A stretch of 64,000 nt of DNA from Impatiens glandulifera (GCF_907164915.1 NC_061868.1:28639819-28703818), one strand, 5' to 3'; positions 1-11,779 are shown, counted from the first letter of the stretch. Notes: generated by a model not told the origin, from the letters alone. Program-made: numbers and translations.

Positions 1-413
1 ATCAGAAATCATTGACTATCCATTCATATAATAATTTCTATACAAGAAATTTGCATGGTTCCACCATAAATGACTTGTGTCATTTTATAACACATCAGAT
101 TTCTACGAAAGAAATTATTGACTTCATTCAACTAATAATTTTTATACAAGAAATTTGAATGGTTTTATCGTAAATGACTAGTGTCATTTTATAACACATC
201 AGATTTCTACGAAAGAAATCATTGGCTCCATTCATCTAATAATTTATATACAAGAAATTTGAATGGTTCCATCATAAATGACCAGTGTTATTTTATATAA
301 GATTTCTACGAAAGAAATCATTGGCTCCATTCATCTAATAAAATGGTTCCACCATAAATGAATACTGTCATTTTATAACATATCAGATTTCTACAAAAAG
401 AAATCATTGGCTA
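1..413. repeat. ~100-bp tandem repeat (minisatellite)
   Basis: Four to five degenerate head-to-tail copies of an AT-rich unit are visible. The marker ATCAGATTTCTACGAAAGAA recurs at about 94, 198, 297 (altered) and 382, a spacing of 104, 100 and 85 bases. Each unit also carries ATACAAGAAATTTGAATGG and a TCATTTTATAACA block; the last unit has lost part of the middle. No coding potential is seen. The array begins before the window edge. Confidence 0.8.
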
Positions 414-492
414 AAATGGGATTCAAACTAGGAACCTTTCGCCTCTTCGCACCCTTGCGTGTGAACTTTGAATCGTTACACCAACGCGCCCT
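410..492 (-). other. tRNA-like / possible SINE head
   Basis: Read on the minus strand, the segment starts with an A-box-like GGCGCGTTGGTGTAACG and ends with a B-box-like AGTTTGAATCCC about 50 bases later, the arrangement of a tRNA-derived promoter. No cloverleaf folds convincingly and I found no tail or target duplication, so a SINE head or a degenerate tRNA relic are equally possible. Confidence 0.25.
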
Positions 493-736
493 TTCATTGT
501 TATATTACTGTTTACGACCTTTTGTCTTCTTTTCAAAAAAACTTATTTTTCTCTTATTTTTGACTTAAATTCTGTCAAACAAAATTGATAACTTAGTATC
601 ATAATCAAAAGGTAAATATATAAGACAATTTATTATGTATATATAAATAGACTATATTTTGTTAATAACCTATCACATTCTAATTAATCATCACGCTTAA
701 TTAGTCTAAGAAGGTATATATAGTATAATTAATTAT

Positions 737-1236
737 NNNNNNNNNNNNNNNNNNNNNNNNNNNNNNNNNNNNNNNNNNNNNNNNNNNNNNNNNNNNNNNN
801 NNNNNNNNNNNNNNNNNNNNNNNNNNNNNNNNNNNNNNNNNNNNNNNNNNNNNNNNNNNNNNNNNNNNNNNNNNNNNNNNNNNNNNNNNNNNNNNNNNNN
901 NNNNNNNNNNNNNNNNNNNNNNNNNNNNNNNNNNNNNNNNNNNNNNNNNNNNNNNNNNNNNNNNNNNNNNNNNNNNNNNNNNNNNNNNNNNNNNNNNNNN
1001 NNNNNNNNNNNNNNNNNNNNNNNNNNNNNNNNNNNNNNNNNNNNNNNNNNNNNNNNNNNNNNNNNNNNNNNNNNNNNNNNNNNNNNNNNNNNNNNNNNNN
1101 NNNNNNNNNNNNNNNNNNNNNNNNNNNNNNNNNNNNNNNNNNNNNNNNNNNNNNNNNNNNNNNNNNNNNNNNNNNNNNNNNNNNNNNNNNNNNNNNNNNN
1201 NNNNNNNNNNNNNNNNNNNNNNNNNNNNNNNNNNNN
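737..1236. other. assembly gap (500 N)
   Basis: Exactly 500 undetermined bases, probably a placeholder of arbitrary size. Both sides are AT-rich and repetitive, which explains the break. Nothing can be said about its content, and open frames crossing it are artefacts. Confidence 0.99.
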
Positions 1237-1560
1237 CATTCATTCATACATTCCAGATTCAACTCATACCTAAAATCTAAATCATTCAAACATAATCCAA
1301 TTCTAACCTAAAATCAAATCTAATCCAACATTATTTCATTCATACATAATTCAAACAATTCAATTCTAACCTAAAATATAATTCATTCATACATAATCCA
1401 ATTCTAACCTAAAACCAAATATAATCCAACATTATTTCATTCATACATAATTCAAAAAATTCAATTCTAACCTAAAATCTAATTCATTCATATATAATCC
1501 AAATCTAACCTAAAATTAAATCTAATTCAACATAATTCAAACCTAAAATTAATTAACTAC
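1237..1560. repeat. AT-rich tandem repeat beside the gap
   Basis: Irregular tandem copies of a short unit built from CATTCATACATAATCCAA and TTCTAACCTAAAAT, with 40-60 base spacing. The array runs into the gap at 737-1236, so its true length is unknown. No coding capacity. Confidence 0.7.
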
Positions 1561-1599
1561 TAATATTATTAATATAATTCTAACCTTATAAAAAACTTT

Positions 1600-2050
1600 A
1601 AAAACTTACCTTGTTTTAGCAGCTACAGGCGACGACGGTGGCAGCTTCGTAGATCCGACGACGAGAAAGTTGCAGCTGAAGGTGGAGGAGATGCGCCAAT
1701 CTTCAATAGACAGAGGCGCACCGATCTAGATCTTCAATAGACGGAGGAGCGACGTTGAGACATATCTGGATCTTTAATAGACGGAGGAGCGACAACGTCG
1801 TCTTGCAACCGGCGTCGTCGTATTGAAACCGGAGGCGCGGTCGGTCAAATTAAATTAGAGGGTCGCGGTCGTAGAGAGAGGGAGAGAGGGAGAGAGGGGA
1901 GAAAGGGAGAAATGAATCGGGAAGAAAGAAAGAGATTTGTTAATTAAATGAGTTATTACCGAGAGTTATATGAAAACTCTCAATTTTGATCAATTTATTA
2001 ATTCTGAGAGTTATATGAAAACTCTTGAATTTAATCAACTAATATCCGAG
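1600..2050 (-). other. GC-rich exon-like segment of unknown origin
   Basis: GC-rich island in AT-rich surroundings. On the minus strand it ends in AAAACAAG followed by GTAAGTTT, a good 5' splice donor near 1612, so it could be a leader exon. It has three copies of an AATAGACGGAGGAGCGAC-like block and a (GAGAGG)n tract near 1873-1905. Between 1945 and 2025, GAGAGTTATATGAAAACTCT occurs twice, like subterminal repeats of a DNA transposon. No protein is recognisable. Confidence 0.3.
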
Positions 2051-2059
2051 AGATATGTC

Positions 2060-2200
2060 ACTTCGGCCAAAAGCCGTCTATCACCAGTCATGTGTCTAAA
2101 GTAACCACTGTCTAGATACCATACAGATTCTTCTAAGTAGTTGACCTGTTGTACCTACAAATAAATATATTTACAGCTTTTTGATACCCACATTCACTTG
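2060..2200 (-). pseudogene. Ty1/copia protease-region fragment
   Basis: Translated on the minus strand, about 2066-2121 encodes WYLDSGYFRHMTGD, the copia aspartic-protease signature (catalytic Asp in D-S-G followed by the RHMTG block). The upstream part (2130-2200) parallels the same region of the copia element at 50285-63898, including a TACCCACATTCACTTG stretch. Only this scrap of the polyprotein remains, and it is broken by frameshifts. It is probably a relic of the same copia lineage as the two larger elements. Confidence 0.7.
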
Positions 2201-2204
2201 TCTA

Positions 2205-2690
2205 ACAAGGCTTCCCTTTAGACCAAGTCTAAAGGAGTTAGACGGCGTCTAACTGTGCTTTCCTTTACACCACGTCTAAATGAGTTAGACGGCATCTAAC
2301 TACACTTAGACCGCGTCTAACTGCGTTTCCTTTTAGACCACGTCTAAAGGAGTTAGACCGCGTCTAACTACGATTTCTTTAAACCACTTATAACTGCACT
2401 TTCCTTTTAGACCACGTCTAAAGGAGTTAAACCGCGTCTAACCGTGTTTCCCTTTAGACCGCATCTAAATGAGTTAGATCACGTTTAACTGCGCTTTCCT
2501 TTAGACCGCGTCTAAAGGAGTTAAACGACGTCTAACTGCGCTTCCCTTTAGAACGCGTCTAAAAGAGTTAGGTCGCGTTTAACTACTTCCCTTTAGACCA
2601 TGTCTAAAGGAGTTAGACCACATCTAATTGCGTTTTCCTTTAGATCACGTTTAAGGGGTTAGACGATGTCCGAATAGACAGCCTTCTTTA
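2205..2690. repeat. ~45-50 bp minisatellite of GTCTAA..TTAGAC units
   Basis: About ten degenerate units built around TTTAGACCACGTCTAAAGG and AGTTAGACCGCGTCTAACTG. Each half is itself an imperfect palindrome (GTCTAA..TTAGAC). The array abuts the copia protease relic and resembles the AGACGTCT-rich minisatellites in the copia-1 LTR at 9770-10345. It is non-coding. Confidence 0.8.
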
Positions 2691-4127
2691 AATCTATATC
2701 TGCACAACGACAAATAACATAACTTAGTTTTATTCAAACCATATCATCAAAATTATATTGTGTATATTCTTTTATGTTAATTAATTATTTATTTCTTAAT
2801 TAATTTAACCCAACATAATATTAAAAATAAAATATACTAAATTAAATTATTAAAATAAAACATAAATTAATTTAAATATTATAATTAAATAAATATTACA
2901 ATAAAATATATTACATCAAAATAAAATACATTATTCGACATTAAATATTAATTATTATGACACAAATTACATCTTTACATGTTTTAATACCTGGCCATTT
3001 ATTTTTTTATGTCTTTATTAGGTTCGAGAAACTTTAAAATAAAATTTAAAAGAGTAGAATGTGAAAAATTTTGAGCTTCTTAATAATAATTGAACATTTT
3101 TTTAATTAAGTTCTAGTTATCTACCTATTCACTAGTTACATTTAATAGTGTAATATTAACCTGTTTGTAAAATGAGTGATATAAAATTGATTGAATAAAC
3201 ATAATGATAAACAATAAAATATACTAAATTAAAACATAAATTAATTTAAAAATTATAACTATTATTTTAACTATGATAGTTAAACGTGTTTACAACATAT
3301 TAATATAAATAATAAAACGATGATTACAAGAAAAATTACAATGGCTTGAAGCATACAACATTCAATATACAGAAGAAAAAAAAAATTGAACTTGGATCCT
3401 CCTTCAAGTTAATAACATCGAAGAAATCGATGGAGTGCCTTAAGAACATTCGCGCAGGAACTCGTCCATTAATGCAGAGAGCTGATGCGATTCCGCCGGC
3501 GGTGCAAATTGCATCTGATCATCAGAACAAGGAGATGACAAAAGCCGTTTGATGCTTCGTTTATTGTATTTGATCATCTCATGAGATCACGATTCTGTGT
3601 TATGGACTTATTATCTCTCGACAAACACACATCTTAATCACACTTTCATATGTCTCTTATCTCGAGAAAAACAAACCATTCATCTCAATCGACATTTAAT
3701 TTCGTGAGTTCAAAATTTGATCAATCAAATATTTGATTTTTATTTTAATCACTCTCAATTTGTACTTAAATTTGGTGTTGAATTTAAAATATAAAGTTTG
3801 ATTGTTGTATTTATTTTTGTTAGAACTGTTGTAAGTTTTTATTTTTATTTGATAGTATTTGGAGTGTTTTTAATTTACATAAGAATTGCCGAGAAGACGA
3901 TGAAAAGCATTGGGATTATTATGAATTCAGGAAACAAATTCTTAAATTGAAACCGTTCACGTTCTCTCAACCACGATCGGATTAATCAATCATATTGATT
4001 TGTATTCTATTTATGATTCAGGTGTTGTAAGATTAATCCTTAATGGGCATCCCGGGTGGTACCAATCGACTGCGTCTCTTACACTGCTCTAATGGCTAAA
4101 TGTTGATGCCCAAGCTTGAAGTAATGT
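2691..4127. other. AT-rich spacer, no gene recognised
   Basis: Very AT-rich up to about 3340. A 68-codon frame at 3346-3552 has no recognisable domain and is probably chance. The 3600-3740 stretch shares weak similarity (a TCAATCAAATATTTGATT block and a CTCGACAAAC block) with 47570-47740. I see no promoter or RNA gene. Confidence 0.5.
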
Positions 4128-5361
4128 GCTCAAGACTCAACTAATGTCAATGAGAATTCTAGCAGATCACATAGTATTTTTGTAGCTTATGCTATCTTTT
4201 TAATTCATATATCTAGTTTAACGAGGATCACTATATCTCGACGTGGAGATGCCTCAATAGGAAAGGAAGAAGTAAGCAAATTGTGGCTGGCTGATCTAGG
4301 AGGAAGTGAACGGGTTTTGAAAACTAGAGCCACTGGTCAAACACTTGATGAAGGGAGAGCCATAAATCTTTCCCTTTCGGCTCTAGGAGATGTCGTTGCA
4401 GCTCTTAGAAGAAAGCGAGCTCATATTCCTTATAGGTAAAGAGATCTTAGGTGGACTTTTTTTTCTTTCTTTCTTTTCTTTGTTTCTCATTATGATTGAT
4501 TATTGATTTTCCTTGGCTACAGAAACAACAGGCTTACACAAATTCTAAAGGATTCTCTTGGTATTGGATCAAATTATAACCTACCCTTTTTCTTTTATAG
4601 ATTGAAAATTGTTTTCACCGGTTCCTGACTGACTACATTTTAGGTGATGGATCAAAGGTTCTCATGATAGTGCATGTAAGCCAATCAGAAGAAGATGTTG
4701 GTGAGACTACTTGTTCACTAGCTTTTGCGACTAGAGCAAGAGCTGTTGAAAAGCGAGATCTCCCTGAGGTAAAAGTAAAACGAATTGGCATATATATTTG
4801 TTTGAATAATATGACTCACGATGTATGCAAATGATTAGGACATGAAGAAACAGAAGGAGAAAAGAATAGGTGAGCTTGAACAAATGCTAAGAAACACAGA
4901 AGAACAATTAAGAAATGTGGGAATTAAAAAACAAAAAGGCTGAATTCTTGTTAAGAGAGAAAAGGAACATCTTTTCAACCATGTACTACAAACCTCTTGA
5001 AAATGATGACGAAGTAAAACAAGAAGTCATTTGTCTACTTACAACCCCAACAACAACATTGGTGGAGAAAACAGCTAAAATTAGCAAATCCAATAACTGT
5101 ATCCCACCAATTCAGAACAATACTAAGAAATCCCAAGAAGAAGTCCCGATATGGTGGGTTGATGGAAGCCCGTTTGGTTGATAGTCCAGCACCAGGAGCC
5201 ATGGAGAGTATTAATAGTAGTAATAGTACCGAATGTAATGTTAAAGAAGAATACAGGCTAGTTGCTGCTGCTGCATCGCATGGCAAAACAACAGTTACTT
5301 CATATGTGAACTTGAAAGCTCCAATTGGTCGCCACAGAAGAAGAATGTCTAACCTGATCTA
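4128..5361 (+). pseudogene. kinesin (kinesin-14-like) motor fragment, 5'-truncated
   Basis: Several exons of a plant kinesin motor are recognisable in order. Switch I ([11 protein letters not shown]) lies near 4144-4176. The switch II region ([13 protein letters not shown]) and the [20 protein letters not shown] helix lie near 4278-4435. Then RNNRLTQILKDSLG (from 4523), a GDGSKVLMIVHVS..FATRARAVE exon (4644-4768), and a coiled-coil neck starting DMKKQKEKRIGELEQ at 4839. Intron borders with GT..AG are retained at 4437/4522, 4562/4643 and 4769/4838. The nucleotide-binding P-loop half is absent upstream. The frame is lost near 4915 (AEFLLREKR continues in another frame) and again near 5160 before a C-terminal RRRMSNLI-like end. 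It cannot encode an active motor. Retained introns mean a DNA-level copy, not a retrocopy. Confidence 0.85.
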
Positions 5362-5655
5362 ATATAACATTTGGTTCATTTAGTTCGTTCCAGTTTGTTT
5401 GTTTGTTTGTTTCTTCTTATAAGGTTGTGTTGGAGGTTTCTTTCTTTTCTTACCATTGTTGTTGTACTAATTCTCTAGCTAGTACAATCAGACAATTAAT
5501 TATGTTTATATTTTCACTGTTTCTTCCTGATTTTACTCACATCAATAACTCTATGTTTTACACAACTGGTTTACTATTTACTTCAATTCATTATGGCCTT
5601 CTCTTTATCATGAATTAGGGCTTCTATTTTTTAAAATTTTTGTCCAAATATTTAT

Positions 5656-5806
5656 CATGATGGACGTGATGTTTTTGAATTCCTAGCTGATTCAGTCCAT
5701 CTAAATCCAAATTCTCGTGTTCTCGAGATTGGATGTGGTACACTGAGAGTAGGCGTGCATTTTATCAGCGCAGCACTTCCATTGTTTAGAACGAGATGAG
5801 CTTGTT
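5656..5806 (+). pseudogene. SAM-dependent methyltransferase fragment
   Basis: The frame at 5662-5756 reads RDVFEFLADSVHL..RVLEIGCGTLRVGVHFI, containing the glycine-rich SAM-binding motif I (E-I-G-C-G-T). After a one-base frameshift, 5774-5803 reads HFHCLERDEL, which continues the same family in its expected order. Everything before and after is missing. It lies only ~300 bases beyond the kinesin fragment with no related function, so the pair looks like captured or shuffled gene pieces. Confidence 0.7.
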
Positions 5807-5815
5807 AGATTCTTT

Positions 5816-7860
5816 AATCTAAATCTTTATTCTTTAGTTCTATATTCTTTAGTTCTATATTCTTTAGTACTCTATGTCGATAAATCGAGATAAACTGTAA
5901 TTGCGGAAAGAGTGGAGAACTCAAAGAACACTCAAGAAAACAAAGAAAAAACATTTTAAATTCTAGAGAGATTATAGAATGAGTGAAAAAGATATATGAG
6001 ATGTTGTGGGATAGAATGCCTATTTACATTGTTGAAATAATAAATTGTTCATTAAATCATCAATTGATCCAATGGTTGACATTGGTTGCCTCTTCATTTG
6101 CCTTAATGTTTCTTCTTAATGAAGAGTAACTGCTTGTCAAAATTAATTAAGACATTTATTTAGCAATACTCACGTTACATGGTTTTTTTTAATTGTTAAT
6201 AATAATATTAAATTATTAAACAATTAGTAATAATAAAAAAACTCATGTACGTTACACTAGAGATTAACAACATTTTGTTCATCAAGGCATTTTAAATTAA
6301 TTAATTCAAATTAATTTATACATTTGGATCAAATTTCACCCTTATATTCACGTTTGAATTTTATGTGAATTTGATTTAATTTTATTATCCACATTCTAAT
6401 TTCCATTCATTAATGGAATTTATGAATTAGTTTAAAATTCCAACACAAATTATGAGAACTTGTTTAAAATTGGGCGCAATAAATGAGATTGATAGACTTG
6501 CGTGAGGACGATTTTATCGGATAAAATGAGATTTTAATAATCTTCGAGCTGTAAAGTAAGATTCCCTTGTAATCGCAATAAAAATAATTTGTCGACAAGA
6601 TTCGCCAATACTAAAAAAAATGTCAATTTAACTTTCTTTGAAAGAAAAAAAACTAAAGCTGTAAAGGTTGAAAGCTGACAACTAATGAAGAAAAGATAAT
6701 TCATGATGATGGTTGTGGATTGAACTAACAAAGATTGAACTATCTATATCGGGTAGTTCGGAAAAAATGGAGTTTGCTAAATTGGGCTTGCTCGGCTGTC
6801 TAAATTAGATAACCAAAAAATGGAGCTGGCTAAATTGATTTGCTGAAGACAATGGCTACATGATCGTAGTTTGATGTTTTCATCGACTTATTTTGTTAAG
6901 GTGAAACTTTGTTTATACTATGTTTCTCTTTGAGGGTATGATGTAAAAATAATAATAACAATTTAATAAACTGTTAATTAGTTATATTATAACTGAAAAT
7001 TAGTTTTAATCATTGTTATTTAGTTTAATAATTATAGTTAGTTAGTTGTAAAACTCCTATAAAAAAGATATGTAATTGTTTGAATAACCACTTCAATAAT
7101 ACAATTTCCAGTTTACCTTTTTCTCTTTAAAAATTTAACAAAATCCTTCAATCCATCGACAAAATATAACAAGAATGATGAAAGAGAAATCCAAAATATC
7201 AAAATCTTCAAGAAACCAATTCTGAAATTTGACAAAAACAATTCAATACAAAAATTTAGAATTATCGGAGTGTATCTCGTTCAATCAATCATCTTCCCTT
7301 GCTAACAAACCGCTCAAAGAAAAATCTCAAAATCTAAAAAAAAAATATATATATATATATATTTTTTTTTAAATTTGAACTCTCTCAAACTCTCAAAATA
7401 ATCACCCATAAGTTCGGTTTATGCCAAATTGTCCACCCCTTTCTCCATGATCTCATCTTCCTATTTATAGTCTCTTGAAAGAGAATCTTGAACTAATTTC
7501 AATTTTATAAAATCCCACTAAGAGCAGTTTTAAAGGGAAAAAGTGAATTTTCCTTTATCCTTTTTTTATTTTCTTTCATCAGCTAACAAATTTTCGTACT
7601 TCAACACTAACAGATTCTCCAATTTGCTATCTCTCCAAGATTGCTCCCCCTCTACAAAATGACCTTAGAAATCTAACTAAACTAACCTTAGCTTCTAAGA
7701 TTCTTTTCGGTGTCAATTTTGGATTTTTCTCTTTTGGACAACAAAATTTGTAGAGGCAAATTTGTCCTTTCTAGTGGAATAGGTGTCTTGGAATCTTTTT
7801 GAAATTGATCCCCATCGAATGGTCATTCTTCTTTCTACGGAATTTAACTTCGATCGAGAA
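5816..7860. other. AT-rich spacer without recognisable genes
   Basis: No supported coding region on either strand. ATTCTTTAGTTCT occurs in tandem near 5830-5870. An A10-(AT)n-T9 self-complementary tract lies near 7338-7372 and could form a cruciform. The 7610-7860 part is pyrimidine-rich. Probably degenerate transposon sequence. Confidence 0.5.
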
Positions 7861-7863
7861 ATT

Positions 7864-8280
7864 TGACGAAATGACCCTGATAATGGGTCAAATTCAAAAA
7901 ATGACCCAACGTTGATAAAGTTTGTAAAAATGACACTTTCGGCCTACGAAATGTCCTTCTTTCCCTTAAGGTTCTTATACCCTAATCATCCGGGCATTCC
8001 TCATTTCATCTCCCCATCTTCTCTCCCTCCTTCTCCCAAAACCATAAACTCTCCAATGCAGCCACCGCCACAGGCTCTCCCCACCCCCACGACTCTCTGT
8101 TCGGATGAAGAAGAACCATTGTATTCTCAAATGGGTATGTTAATGTACATTTGCTATAGTTAGTGACCTGATTTTGTATAGTTAGAATCCAAACTTTGTT
8201 ATGAACCCTATGTTATATACTACAGTTGTAATGCCCCTATGATATTGCAATGTTCTTATTCTAGTGGATCTAACAACTGT
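7864..8280 (+). mobile_element. solo MULE-like terminus (partial)
   Basis: GACGAAATGACCCTGA near 7868 matches 16 bases of the terminal inverted repeat of the MULE at 17958. It is followed by a pyrimidine-rich leader-like stretch with ATG-initiated short frames, as in a MULE subterminal region. No matching right end or target duplication was found before the copia LTR at 9046, so the element is truncated or this is only an end fragment. Confidence 0.4.
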
Positions 8281-8392
8281 AATCACCCTCACGCATATTG
8301 CAATTAAATCATCTTCATGTGTATTTCAATCACCCTCACGCGTATTACAATCACTTTCATGCGTATTGCAATCATCCTCATGCGTAAAGATG
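8280..8392. repeat. ~22-bp tandem repeat
   Basis: Five variant copies of a unit like ATTGCAATCACCCTCACGCGT. A 62-codon open frame crosses them but is just repeat translation. Confidence 0.65.
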
Positions 8393-9045
8393 AAATTGTT
8401 GAGTTTTGGGCTCATATTTTATTCGAGTTTATATATTGTAATTGGGATTTAAGCATTTATTGGATTTAGGAGTAGTAGTTCAGTCTTTTAGCTTTTGATG
8501 TACTCCTAGACATTATAATCTAGGGTTACTTGGACCATTATTCCATGGAAAATCAATATAATCGACGACTCCCCGAGGATGTGCATTGTTGCCCGAATCT
8601 CTTTATATTTTGTGTTCTTTATTATTCTTTACCATTTTATATTTATATATCTTCTTTTATCGTGTGTTTACATTAGATTTTTTGAAAAAACGATATTAGT
8701 TGCAGAAGAATTAATCGTTGTAAAGATTTGAGCCGAAATCTTCAGTTTCTAAGGAGATGTCAACGGTCGTTAAAATATTTTTTAGTTTTGGATAACGATG
8801 TATTGAGAATAACAGAAAAGAAGACAATGTGTTTTTTGTTCTTCTTAAAGGCGCCAATGGGGGCATCGTGTATGCAGTAACACCAGGATGAAGAAGATTA
8901 TGTATATATTCTTTTAACTTATTTTAATTTGGGATATGTGGTATATTAAAATATAAAATTAAAAAATATTGGTAGGATCGGTTACAACAATAGAAGGGGT
9001 TAAATATTGTTGTGTTAATCTTGACCTTCAATTCGGTTTTAATCC
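8393..9045. other. spacer, nothing recognised
   Basis: AT-rich sequence with no supported ORF, RNA gene or complete repeat between the 22-bp array and the start of the copia-1 LTR. Confidence 0.5.
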
Positions 9046-10548
9046 TGTTAGGAACTTAAAACCTGTTTCTATTCCTCACAAATCGCCGCAAGCTCTTGAA
9101 CGGATTCAATTGTGGAATGTTCTCGCTAGATTTGAAGCGGCAGATGCAAGACGAAAAGTTTCGGAAAGTAAATAACACAAGAGTTTTATGAATGTTCGGA
9201 GATAAAACTCTAACGTCGCCCATTTTTCTATTTTCAAAAGGATTCTATTAGAAGACTTTGGTTTATATAGAGCCTATACAAACCCAGTCAGAAACCTAGG
9301 ACTTAACAGATGCTTGTTCTGAACTTCTAGCACTCACTTTATTAAACATACAACTTTTTATTTAACTTACAACAAAAATATGCTCCCAGCTTATACAATG
9401 AATGTTTTTACAGTAAGAGAGAGAATAAGAACTTAGAGCTTAGTCGAACTGGTGTGTTAGAACTTCTGAGAACTGAATAGGTCACCATTGTGCTTTGAAG
9501 CTCTTTTATAATGAAGCATAGCAACAGTCAACTTTGAGTTTTGATTTGTTAAAATATCTGGAAATATTTGTCGTACCTAAAATCCAGATATTCGGGGATC
9601 CACTATACCAGAGCTACAGTGATCCACTGCTCATAAGTTCAGGGATTTTACGTTGTACTTTGATTATCCTTTGTTGAGGTGTAGACAACGGTCAAATCTG
9701 ATTTATATATTACGTGTCGAATTTTTGTTGGTTGAAAGCTAGGTGGTAGTAGTAATAAGCTGACTAGGACGTCTGCTTAGAACAAATGATGTTGTTAACT
9801 GAGCTGATAAGTAGAGTTCTCCTTCAGACGACTACTGAAGCAAGACTTCTGCTGATAAGCTGTGTAAAAGGGTAGAGTTCTTCTTCAGACGACTGCTGAA
9901 GCAAGGCGTTAGCGCGCTTATTCAGACTACTGCTGAAGCAAGGCGTCTGAACGCGCTTCTTCAGACTACTGCAGAAGCAAGGCGTCAGAACGCGCTTCTT
10001 CAGACTACTACTGAAGCAAGGTGTCTGAACGCGCTTCTTCAGACTAACCCGTATGCTTTGACTTGAAACGTCTGTTCGCGCTTCACAGCTCTAGACGTCT
10101 GCTTGACTTGAAGCGTCTGCTCATGCTTCACAGCTCTAGACGTTTGCTTCACTTGAAGCGTCTGCTCACGCTTCACAGCTCTAGACGTCTGTTGAAGTTT
10201 TTTCTTCAGACAACCCGTCTGTTCGTTCTTCTTCTTCAGACAACCCGTCTGTTCGCGCTTCACAACTTGAGGCATCTGCTTGACTTGAAGCATCTGCTCG
10301 CGCTTCACAGCCTTAGACGTTTGAATACGTTTTCTCATTTTAAGACGTCTGTTTGCACTAAGACGTCTGTTTTCTTCTTCAGTTATACCTGCGCATAAAC
10401 AATTTCACAACTTAGTTTTATTCATTTAAAACAATCTCTTCAGCTTTGCCTGTGCATAATTAAGTTTACTTAATGTTTCGCGCATCATCAAAACAATGTA
10501 TAAACTTATATCCTAAGTTCATTTTAATCAATTTAACTAGATTTAATA
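9046..10548 (-). repeat. 3' LTR of copia-1
   Basis: Starts TGTTAGGAACTTAAAACC, compared with TGTTAGGATCTAGG in copia-2, and ends just before the polypurine tract at 10549-10562. Similarity to the copia-2 LTR is clearest from 9170 to 9500. The left edge was chosen from the TGTTAGGA match and could be off by some tens of bases. Confidence 0.6.
9770..10345. repeat. two minisatellites in the copia-1 LTR
   Basis: The first array (about 9820-10050) repeats a ~40-base unit containing CTTCAGACTACTGCTGAAGC, an inverted repeat of CTTCAG and CTGAAG. The second (about 10060-10330) repeats a ~45-base unit with GCTCTAGACGTCTGCTTGAC. Both carry the palindrome AGACGTCT or close variants. They sit where LTR U3 enhancer repeats usually lie. 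Open frames across them are repeat artefacts. Confidence 0.8.
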
Positions 10549-10802
10549 ATTTCCCCATTTTTGATGATGTTAAAACTTAGTTAGAATATCAGGTAAGTTA
10601 GCAATAATTTAAGTCTATTTCTAACAATGTCAATTCGAGGAAGATGAAATTTTATATATATATATAAAAGAAAAAATTCCCATGAACAAAAGGATGGGTC
10701 TTTCAGGTCTTTCCTAGTCTCCTCTTTCCTTTGATTGTCCTTTTTGATCTTCCCCTTGATAGCTTGTCGGCTCTTTCCCCCTTTTTAATAGTACCAGGAA
10801 GA

Positions 10803-11635
10803 TCAGAAATATGTAGTTTGCCCAGCAGGCTCATTAACAGACTTTACAGTTTCAAGACATTCAATCCTCAACTTTCTTCTCCTCTTTGGTGACTGATCAG
10901 CCAACTGTTGAACAGAGGTTGCACAACTTTTGTCTTTTGTTTTTATTATTCTGAAGAAGTAGTTATAGACCCTTTGACCGTCCATAACTTTGTTGATATT
11001 GATGCGGACTCCACATCCCACATTAACCCGGAGATGTTCGAACATCATGCTGAGATGAGCAGCATAACTAGTTTGCTTCCTTGGAGACGAAAACAACTCC
11101 ACTAGTTTATTGAAAAGGACTTTTTACCAGTTGATGGCTATTCCCTTGAATATAGCCACCACCATCTCAAAACATTCATTGGAGTATACATTATTAGAGA
11201 TTTTTACTTGGAGGGATTTAGAGATGATGTCATTGAGAAGACAAAACTCAGGTTTTAAGAATATATATTCTTCCCGTGAGTCTCAACGGGAGAGGAGATA
11301 TCTGAGAAGACTCTCTTCATCTCAGAAAGGATATCATCCAGATAGGCGTCAAACTTTGTCAACCCCTCCGTCGGAAGCTCGAAAAAATGAGCGAAAACTT
11401 CTTCAGAAATGGAGATGTATGCTCCTTTTATCGTCGCCCGAATATCTCCGTCGACTATCCTCATGACTGCAAAGAACTCACAAACCTCCAGTTCGTGAAT
11501 GATGAAAGGTCCGCCTAAAAACTTTCTCAGGCTGGAGGCTTCAAGAGATTTGAACATTTCAACCATTTCTAGAAGCGCCAAACAGAGAATGGACTCAAAG
11601 TTCACTTGTATTGTGTTTAGAACAAGGGAGGCCAT
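10803..11635 (-). pseudogene. copia-1 env-like ORF (degenerate)
   Basis: The first part (11255-11635) starts MASLVLNTIQVNFESI and contains SLEASSLRKFLGG, ELEVCEFFAV and FFELPTEGLTKF. These align with the three env-like proteins of copia-2 (for example SLIDTGLRTFL and FNLPTEGFSDF). After a frameshift near 11255 the homology continues (LKPEFCLLNDIISKSLQ..AINW) to about 11110, then to an open stretch ending at 10803. The role of this family is unknown; in SIRE-type elements the ORF after pol is called env-like. It is not functional as it stands. Confidence 0.7.
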
Positions 11636-11779
11636 TTCTAGGTTTAGAGAATAAACGAAGAAAAAGACTTAGGGTTATAGACAACTAAGAATATCAAGAG
11701 ATTTCTAGAGAGAGAGCAAATACTTGGAGATTCAGAATCACAATAGAAATAATGAATCTCTTTAGACGTGTTGGGTATT

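Noticed and set aside
701..1289. Open frames of 168-186 codons crossing the N run
   Set aside because: They consist almost entirely of undetermined bases.
1935..2050. CACTA-type subterminal repeats (CCGAGAGTT motifs)
   Set aside because: No CACTA terminus or 3-bp duplication could be found.
3346..3552. 68-codon ORF with a short basic start
   Set aside because: No homology recognised, no clear promoter or splice context; could be a relic but cannot be supported.
10039..10398. Overlapping ORFs on both strands rich in KREQT or RLLDLKRL repeats
   Set aside because: Translations of the LTR minisatellite; open on both strands because the unit length is a multiple of three.
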